Positions 58,969 through 64,000 of a stretch of 64,000 bases of DNA are shown here, piece by piece. This stretch comes from Candidatus Methanoperedens nitratireducens. Its GTDB lineage: Archaea; Halobacteriota; Methanosarcinia; Methanosarcinales; Methanoperedenaceae. Under the pieces are notes generated by a model. The model made no database searches, had not been told where the DNA came from, and worked only from the letters and a program-made list of their open reading frames with translations. Location: NCBI RefSeq assembly GCF_000685155.1, contig NZ_JMIY01000001.1, positions 436,332 to 500,331 on the forward strand, given 5' to 3'. The translations under genes were made by a program, and so were the position numbers. Numbering within the stretch: position 1 is the stretch's first letter; every line of letters begins with the position of its first letter.

Positions 58969-59904
58969 CTATAGCCCCAACTTTGGTACACACCGCTCAT
59001 ATTCAGTTTTAATCTGCTCTGGTGTCACAATCGTATAAATATCGGCAACAGCACTTAGCGCGTCCCCTCTGATCCTCCTCAGGATATCCTCACGGCAGCG
59101 CGCATTCCTCATCTCTGTAGTGAACACTGACCTGTAGGTATGCGGTGTAAATTTCTGGGTAAAATCTTTTCCATTTGATAAGCCATTAGTAATAGCTACA
59201 GCATTAAGACGCTTCCTTGCTGTATCCCTATTCAGGTGTGTTCCTCTGATCGATGTGAAAATGTGGTTATCTTTGATATCCTTTGGTCGAATTATGAGCC
59301 ACCGTTTTAGGACCTTAATAATTTCATCATCAATCGGTATGCTCCTGGATTTACCGCCTTTTCCCTTACGAATAAGAGCAAATCCGTTCTGAAGATCTAC
59401 GTCCTGAATTTCAAGATTGAGAATTTCCGAGATCCGCATACCTGTCTTGGCTGCAATAACTGCAATAGCTTGATCGCGCGGATCCGTCATAGATAAGATG
59501 GCTTTCCTGACATTCTCCCAGGTTGCTGTTGACGGACGCGGTTTTCTCTCGTGCTTTATCTCACTCGATAGATCGGCAGCAGGATTAATTTTAACATTGT
59601 ATTCGGGCCGTTTATGCAGGAAGTTAAAAAACGATGATAGAGCTTCAATATATTTGGCCTGGCTGTTCCGACTCAATTCTTTATCCTGCATATGTTCAAG
59701 ATATCGCTCGATATCTCTCTCTGTGATTTCCTCAGGTTTTTTGTGTCCCACCCATTCGAAAAACCGAACTACTATCCTGGAATACTCAGATATTGTCCTG
59801 AGCGATCTATTTGTTATCCTTTTGCGCCTGATATAATCCTCAAGAGCAGGCATACCATTTGAATAAATCTGTGTTCCGGGCTCGCTCATGCTATCAGCCT
59901 CCAT
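58969..59904 (-). CDS. Tyrosine recombinase (integrase)
   Basis: A 311-residue integrase with an N-terminal SAM-like core-binding domain (about 20-105) and a catalytic domain. The Arg157 of TGMRISEI, the Lys in GKGGKSRSIP, His255-xx-Arg258 of HTYR and the nucleophile Tyr290 are present; the second His/Trp position is weak. It should act on the 17-bp core. It overlaps the upstream gene by 19 bp and lies close to attR. An ATG at 59889 is an alternative start. Confidence 0.92.
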   Translation of the reverse strand: MEADSMSEPGTQIYSNGMPALEDYIRRKRITNRSLRTISEYSRIVVRFFEWVGHKKPEEITERDIERYLEHMQDKELSRNSQAKYIEALSSFFNFLHKRPEYNVKINPAADLSSEIKHERKPRPSTATWENVRKAILSMTDPRDQAIAVIAAKTGMRISEILNLEIQDVDLQNGFALIRKGKGGKSRSIPIDDEIIKVLKRWLIIRPKDIKDNHIFTSIRGTHLNRDTARKRLNAVAITNGLSNGKDFTQKFTPHTYRSVFTTEMRNARCREDILRRIRGDALSAVADIYTIVTPEQIKTEYERCVPKLGL

Positions 59905-60386
59905 CCATTGATCCTGCGTGAATATTCTACCTGCCCCTGTTCTGCCAGGCGATATAAGGCAGCCATCACCGGCTGTATGATCATTGCTCCGAAGTGCTGA
60001 TTAATAATAGTCTGAATGATGATATCTATATCCGTGAATTTCTTTGAAGTCAAACATTCAAGAATCATCTCATCTGTCAGACCTTCGAGAGTAACGTTAA
60101 GCTGTGCATTTCTCTGTCTTTCCTGGATGAGCTGCAGTTCAAGGCTCTTAATTCTCGCCCTCAGTTTCTCAGCGTCATCAGTTGCAGAGTAATTAATCGG
60201 CTCCGTATCCTGTTTGAATAGCTCCTCCCCGGCGCTGGCCAGTTCCTGAACATATTCGCTTCGTGATTTTCCTTGTGTTTTTGCGTCTTTTAACCATCTT
60301 TTCGCCCGAACCTCAGGAGCGTACAGCATCACCGTAACAGTATTCTCATTTAATCCCATTTGTTCTTGCCATTTTGTCTTTGCCAT
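59886..60386 (-). CDS. DNA-binding accessory protein at the right end
   Basis: A 166-residue protein. The N-terminal third has YAPEVRAKRWLKDAKTQGKSRSEYVQEL, ribbon-helix-helix-like, then a coiled coil (about 70-100) and a C-terminal winged-helix-like part (FGAMIIQPVMAALYRLAEQGQVEYSRR). It sits 20 bp from attR and reads into the integrase gene, so an excisionase or recombination-accessory role is plausible. The TATA-like sequence for its promoter is inside attR. Confidence 0.6.
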   Translation of the reverse strand: MAKTKWQEQMGLNENTVTVMLYAPEVRAKRWLKDAKTQGKSRSEYVQELASAGEELFKQDTEPINYSATDDAEKLRARIKSLELQLIQERQRNAQLNVTLEGLTDEMILECLTSKKFTDIDIIIQTIINQHFGAMIIQPVMAALYRLAEQGQVEYSRRINGWRLIA

Positions 60387-60406
60387 GTATTCAGTATTAG
60401 TAGGTC

Positions 60407-60423
60407 AATCCATATATAGATTA
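60407..60423. repeat. attR: right 17-bp attachment repeat
   Basis: AATCCATATATAGATTA, identical to attL. Read on the reverse strand its CTATATATG centre lies about 27 nt before the ATG at 60386, so it can serve as the TATA box of the integrase operon. It lies 5 bp before the flavoprotein stop codon. Confidence 0.85.
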
Positions 60424-60428
60424 CTAAT

Positions 60429-61841
60429 CTATGTACTCAGAGGCAGAATAGAACTCTCTTTCTTCAAAATCCCTCTCCCTGCGATAACACCCGTAGCCGC
60501 AGCATTCACTATATCCCGCGACAGACCTGCGCCGTCCCCTGCTGCGAACAGGTTCTTGATCGTGGTTTCCATATTCCTGTCAACCAGAACCTGCATAGAA
60601 TAGAACTTGACCTCGGGTGCATACAGAAGGGTTGAATCAGATGCTACTCCAGGTATTATCTCATTCAGTACCTCAAGCCCTTCTCTTATATCAGTGACTA
60701 TACGATGCGGCAGAGCCATGGAAATATCTCCTGGAGTCACGTCCTTTAGCGTATTTATCACAGGGTTCTTTTTAAGCCTCTCTCCTGTACTTCGCCTGCC
60801 GCGCCTGAGGTCGCCCATCCTCTGAAGTACAGGTTTTCCTCCGCCTATGGTGGTGGCAAGTTTGGCGATCGATCTGCCATAACGTACAGTGTTCTCCATA
60901 GGTTCTGTGAGATCGATCCTCACAAGGAAAGCGAAATTAGTATTATCAGACTGCATACTCCTCATGGAGTGCCCATTTGTAGCTATGAATCCCTCGTACT
61001 CTTCCTTGACAACAAAACCATGCTCGTTAGTACAGAATGTCCTTACAAAATCATCGTAGGTCTTTGTCTGTATATGGAACTTTGGATCGCGGTTAATTCT
61101 GGTAATCGGGTCCATGACAATCGCAGGGACCTCAACCCTCACACCTACATCAATCGGAGCGTATTTTGCCCCTATTTTATGTTTCTTCACAAGCTCATCT
61201 ATCCATGTTGCTCCAACCCTGCCGGGCGAGATTATAGTAGAGCGAGATCTTATCTCCAGTCCATTTTTTAATATTACACCTGTACAGACATCATTTTTGA
61301 TAATCAGGTCATCCACTGAAGTATTAAGCAGGAACTCAATGCCTCTATCTTTCAGGTCTTTCTCAAAGTTGCCGATCACCCTCTGGGCATTATCAGACCC
61401 CATATGTCTCTGTGTTATTTCAATAAACCTTGCTCCAAAAGCCGCAGCACGGCGCTTCAGGTGTTCAACCTCTTCTCCTCTGGGAATATACAGTTGCTCA
61501 GGCGCACCGTATCTCACGAACACCTTATCTACATGGTCAACCAGTTTCCAGGCATACTCGTGATCTTGTACCTGCAAAGCCAGGTCACCGCCTACATCAG
61601 GCCGGAGGTTCAGGGTTCCATCAGAGTAAGTCCCGGCTCCTCCCACACCGCACATTATATCGCACGGGCTGCAGTGGGTGCAGATGCCCTGACGCTTCAT
61701 CTTACATTCACGCTCATCTATACTGTGTCCCTGATCGATGATAAGAACATCCTTTTTTCCCGCAAGTTCATCTGCAGCGAACATGCCAGCAGGCCCTGCT
61801 CCCACGATTATAATATCATATTCCTGCTTTTGCGGTCTCAT
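60429..61841 (-). CDS. NAD(P)/FAD-dependent oxidoreductase (COG2509 type)
   Basis: A 470-residue flavoprotein. The N-terminal Rossmann motif GAGPAGMFAAD lies at about 15-25, a Cys-rich motif CTHCSPCDIMCGVGGAG is at about 54-70, and LFAAGDGAGLSRDIVNAAATG closes the FAD site near the C-terminus. It belongs to an uncharacterised dehydrogenase family. It overlaps PurP by 4 bp. Its 3' end directly adjoins the integrated element but is intact. Confidence 0.85.
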   Translation of the reverse strand: MRPQKQEYDIIIVGAGPAGMFAADELAGKKDVLIIDQGHSIDERECKMKRQGICTHCSPCDIMCGVGGAGTYSDGTLNLRPDVGGDLALQVQDHEYAWKLVDHVDKVFVRYGAPEQLYIPRGEEVEHLKRRAAAFGARFIEITQRHMGSDNAQRVIGNFEKDLKDRGIEFLLNTSVDDLIIKNDVCTGVILKNGLEIRSRSTIISPGRVGATWIDELVKKHKIGAKYAPIDVGVRVEVPAIVMDPITRINRDPKFHIQTKTYDDFVRTFCTNEHGFVVKEEYEGFIATNGHSMRSMQSDNTNFAFLVRIDLTEPMENTVRYGRSIAKLATTIGGGKPVLQRMGDLRRGRRSTGERLKKNPVINTLKDVTPGDISMALPHRIVTDIREGLEVLNEIIPGVASDSTLLYAPEVKFYSMQVLVDRNMETTIKNLFAAGDGAGLSRDIVNAAATGVIAGRGILKKESSILPLST

Positions 61842-62911
61842 GATATCACCTCTGAAAGCAAATCCATATCCCGGGCCGTCTTGATCTCACGGGCGATACG
61901 CCGTCCTGTTGAAAGTCCTTCGTCCACCAGGTCCGCATAAGGCGAGCCTGAAATAAACAGGTTTGTCCCTGCAACGATGCGTGCTGAGATCTCAAAGACC
62001 TTCAACTCAAGCGTGTCGGTTACTACGGTCTCAAGGCAGAAAGGACCGACCATACCTCCGAACAATTCAAGCGATTTCTCAACAACCTGCTCTCCCATCT
62101 CAAAGACCCTGGGGAGAAGTGACTCCCTTACGATAAGTGGCAGGTTGCCTGTTACAACAAACGTTGGATATATCTCAGCCTCAGCCAGTTCAGTGGGTGA
62201 ACCGATCCTGAAGATCTCATCGGCGTTTGATTCCACGCGTCTGTCTATGCCTAAGAGCTCAAGTGTACCCTTACTCAATGCATAGCCCTCATGCTTGATA
62301 GGTGAATAGAAATAATGCATGTAGTAACGTGTTCCAAGAACGAACTCCTGTATGGTGTATTTTTCAGCCGGGTTAATCCTCTTCTGGAAATCCGAATAAT
62401 TCTTCACTACAAAGAAACCCATGCCGCCCTTTGCCCCGTAATACTTTACCATCATAGGTGAATCGATATCCTCCGGGTTCTTTATCTGCCTGGGCATTTT
62501 TATACCCGCAGCTTCAAGCCACATCCGGCTCATATCCCGGTCAGATTCCCACTCAAGCACACGGCGGTTGCCAAACGTGGGGAGATGAAGCTTATTGAAA
62601 TTAGCTGCTCCTAGGTATTCAACAAAAGAACCATGCGGGATAATTATGGCATTTTTTCTTGCGAGCTCATCTGTTTTTGAAATTATCTCTTTATAATCTT
62701 TCACAGTGAAAAATTCGTCCGGCTTGGCCTTCGGAAAAGCGTCATAGAACTTTGGCGGCGCATTTATGCAGATCCCGATGGTTCTGAAGCCCTCTTTTCT
62801 TGCCCCATCAAAGATCTGAAGACTGCTGTGCGAGCAGACCGTGGCAATAGCTAGTTTATCTTTATCGTAGTTCTCTAAGATTTCAAGAATCTCCTGTTTT
62901 GTGACCATCAT
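61838..62911 (-). CDS. purP: Formate-dependent AICAR formyltransferase (PurP)
   Basis: A 357-residue ATP-grasp enzyme: VCSHSSLQIFDGARKEGF, KYYGAKGGMGFFVV, QEFVLGTRYYMHYFYSP and FEISARIVAGTN match PurP. It adds formyl to AICAR with free formate and ATP, the archaeal route in purine synthesis. It is the first gene of the unit with the flavoprotein. Confidence 0.93.
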   Translation of the reverse strand: MMVTKQEILEILENYDKDKLAIATVCSHSSLQIFDGARKEGFRTIGICINAPPKFYDAFPKAKPDEFFTVKDYKEIISKTDELARKNAIIIPHGSFVEYLGAANFNKLHLPTFGNRRVLEWESDRDMSRMWLEAAGIKMPRQIKNPEDIDSPMMVKYYGAKGGMGFFVVKNYSDFQKRINPAEKYTIQEFVLGTRYYMHYFYSPIKHEGYALSKGTLELLGIDRRVESNADEIFRIGSPTELAEAEIYPTFVVTGNLPLIVRESLLPRVFEMGEQVVEKSLELFGGMVGPFCLETVVTDTLELKVFEISARIVAGTNLFISGSPYADLVDEGLSTGRRIAREIKTARDMDLLSEVIS

Positions 62912-63100
62912 GTATTTACGTAGTACAACAGCTATATATTTTGCTGAGCTAATTAATCTTATGGATGTGTTGGCTTGTTTAGTTGAAAATATAAGGCATT
63001 TCTTTTGTTTAATTTATGATTTACTGGATGGTCTCCTGTCGTCCACAAGCACATGATTTATATATCCCTGCTGCAAAGTTATAGATACGAAGTTTTAGAA

Positions 63101-63364
63101 ATGATAAGCAGGAAAATGAGATTAACACTCTTAATAGGCTTTGTCGGATTGGTCGCTCTCATGTATATCTCGATATCAGCAATACTCCTTGCTCTGCTTC
63201 TGGGACTTCTTCTTGTTCCTCCTGTACTGGTTCTTATATCAATAATTATAGAAGGTGTCCCCATGATCATAAAAGAATTGCAAAGTATACTGGCTTCAAA
63301 GAAGAATTTCTTTGTGATCTCGATATCAAAAGAATCTATCACTCTGGAACCACAATTTAGATAG
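63101..63364 (+). CDS. Small two-helix membrane protein
   Basis: About 87 residues from the ATG at 63101; the frame is open back to 63053. It has two hydrophobic helices (LLIGFVGLVALMYISIS and ALLLGLLLVPPVLVLISII) and a polar C-terminus. I recognise no family. The upstream gap 62912-63100 is AT-rich and also holds a 31-codon frame (62961-63056) that I do not trust. It lies 26 bp before the next gene. Confidence 0.5.
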   Translation: MISRKMRLTLLIGFVGLVALMYISISAILLALLLGLLLVPPVLVLISIIIEGVPMIIKELQSILASKKNFFVISISKESITLEPQFR

Positions 63365-63390
63365 GTCTTTAAAGGTCTGGAATATAACCA

Positions 63391-63966
63391 ATGAAATCTC
63401 TTGCAATAATCAGAGCAACAGATATCTTAAAACTCAAATCAACATTAGTGGAAATGAATCGGACAGGCCTGGACTTTAAAGGCAAGCCAAAAGAAATAAA
63501 CCCTGCCTCTTTAGAGAAGACATTATCCGAAGTATATAAAGCGTCTGATATACACTATGAGATCTGTGCTCTTGTTCCTATCGTTCAGGATTATGAATCA
63601 TTGCAGAGTAAAATAAAGAATATACCCCTTTATTCCAGTGTGCTTATCCTGGATGCTTCACATGCACTCTGGGATAAATTTATCAAATTAATTCCCATCC
63701 TGCCAGATCTTAATATCCCAAAAGTATATCATAAAGACGCAAATAAACAGACCGGTGATCCAGAAGGAAAGTCTTCAGGGGTTTTTCTTGGAGTATTTGT
63801 CAACAGAAGAGTACAGATGCAAACAGGCTCCGGGGTCGTGTACACAGGCATTCTCAGACATGCTGATTCAATCGGTGTTTTTTTTGAGCCATCAGATAAC
63901 TCTGCCCCTTTTTTCATTACATGGCACGATATCAAAAAAGGTAACTACTCACCTTTTTTAAGCTAA
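63391..63966 (+). CDS. Conserved archaeal protein, possibly DUF356-related
   Basis: A 191-residue soluble protein. The first 110 residues (LAIIRATDILKLKSTLVEM, LDFKGKPKEINP, EICALVPIVQDYESL) resemble the methanogen DUF356 family in style; I cannot confirm it. The C-terminal part (GVFLGVFVNRRVQMQTGSGV, VYTGILRHADSIGVFFEP) looks beta-rich, perhaps an RNA-binding Sm-like fold. It is likely co-transcribed with the small membrane protein before it. The last 34 bp of the window show nothing clear. Confidence 0.5.
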   Translation: MKSLAIIRATDILKLKSTLVEMNRTGLDFKGKPKEINPASLEKTLSEVYKASDIHYEICALVPIVQDYESLQSKIKNIPLYSSVLILDASHALWDKFIKLIPILPDLNIPKVYHKDANKQTGDPEGKSSGVFLGVFVNRRVQMQTGSGVVYTGILRHADSIGVFFEPSDNSAPFFITWHDIKKGNYSPFLS

Positions 63967-64000
63967 AGCTTTGAGTATGTGCTCTTTTCCAGAGCTGAGA

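Larger units (their letters stand above)
48770..60423. mobile_element. Integrated element, about 11.65 kb, satellite-like or reduced provirus
   Basis: Bounded exactly by the 17-bp direct repeat AATCCATATATAGATTA and placed in the convergent gap between dprA and a flavoprotein gene, leaving both intact. It encodes a tyrosine integrase next to the right end, DNA-binding proteins, a large primase-helicase, TerS-like and split TerL terminase, a tail-fibre-like protein and many small genes overlapping by ATGA or GTGA. No portal, major capsid protein, protease or clear tail gene was found. With terminase and replication but no capsid, it fits a satellite that borrows a helper virus's particle, or a reduced provirus. 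Confidence 0.85.

Noticed and set aside
48749..60439. 12-bp direct repeat TCTATGTACTCA flanking the element outside the 17-bp repeats
   Set aside because: The copies lie in the host genes' 3' ends at different distances from the core (9 and 4 bp), so they are not the crossover repeat; probably an older duplication or chance.
63967..64000. tRNA or gene start at the window's end
   Set aside because: Only 34 bases remain after the last stop, not enough to judge.

Overview
The window looks like a chromosomal segment of a methanogen-related euryarchaeon (Halobacteriota). The whole N5-methyl-tetrahydromethanopterin:coenzyme M methyltransferase operon (mtrEDCBAFGH) is present. Also present are cdhD and cdhE of the acetyl-CoA decarbonylase/synthase complex, archaeal DnaG, FtsZ, archaeal ribosomal proteins eS8 and eL40, PurP, and ether-lipid enzymes (UbiA-type DGGGP synthase and a geranylgeranyl reductase). 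A chorismate dehydratase-like MqnA suggests futalosine-pathway menaquinone. Together with mtr and cdh this fits an anaerobic methane oxidiser of the 'Ca. Methanoperedens' (ANME-2d) type better than an ordinary methanogen. Archaeoglobus-like or other ANME lineages cannot be excluded without a search.

Layout. 1-3.4 kb: the end of an ABC exporter gene and two aminoglycoside-phosphotransferase-fold proteins. 3.4-8.4 kb: an unrecognised Cys-rich protein with HypA, a GerW/DUF2953 pair, MgtE and eS8. 8.5-15.4 kb: an AT-rich Fic gene with its own operator-like repeats, a CAP-domain lipoprotein, a two-gene di-myo-inositol-phosphate pathway, a PNPOx-fold protein and an LPG-synthase-type membrane protein. 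15.4-20.6 kb: the mtr operon with a promoter and a hairpin/T-run terminator. 20.6-48.8 kb: mixed housekeeping and accessory genes (lipoate ligase, LarE, rhomboid and SDH proteases, hemerythrin, ferredoxin, eL40, UbiA, a SleB-like hydrolase, HDAC, FtsZ, CdhDE, DUF2117, CobT-like, DnaG, TOPRIM, MqnA, cupredoxin, DprA) and two tRNAs, Ala(GGC) and Gln(CUG).

48,770-60,423: an integrated element of about 11.65 kb, exactly bounded by a 17-bp direct repeat and inserted between the 3' ends of dprA and a flavoprotein gene. It carries a tyrosine integrase, DNA-binding proteins, a primase-helicase that appears to fuse PriS-like, PriL-like and AAA+ parts, a TerS-like protein, a terminase large subunit split by one in-frame stop, a tail-fibre-like protein and many small overlapping genes. 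I find no portal, major capsid protein or protease, so it resembles a satellite or a heavily reduced provirus.

The most interesting unexplained signals are these. First, a family of dispersed 54-75 nt stem-loops shares a T6-8 plus C-rich loop (11.16, 15.47 and 25.24 kb on the + strand, 48.9 kb on the - strand), and most copies start about 25-30 nt after a TATA-like box. Two more TATA-linked long hairpins, with unrelated loops, lie at 6.37 and 29.97 kb. Second, a TTATTTCCC(N)AAATAA-like motif recurs four times inside the element, including a 21-nt exact duplicate. Third, the attachment core appears to supply the TATA box for the integrase operon.
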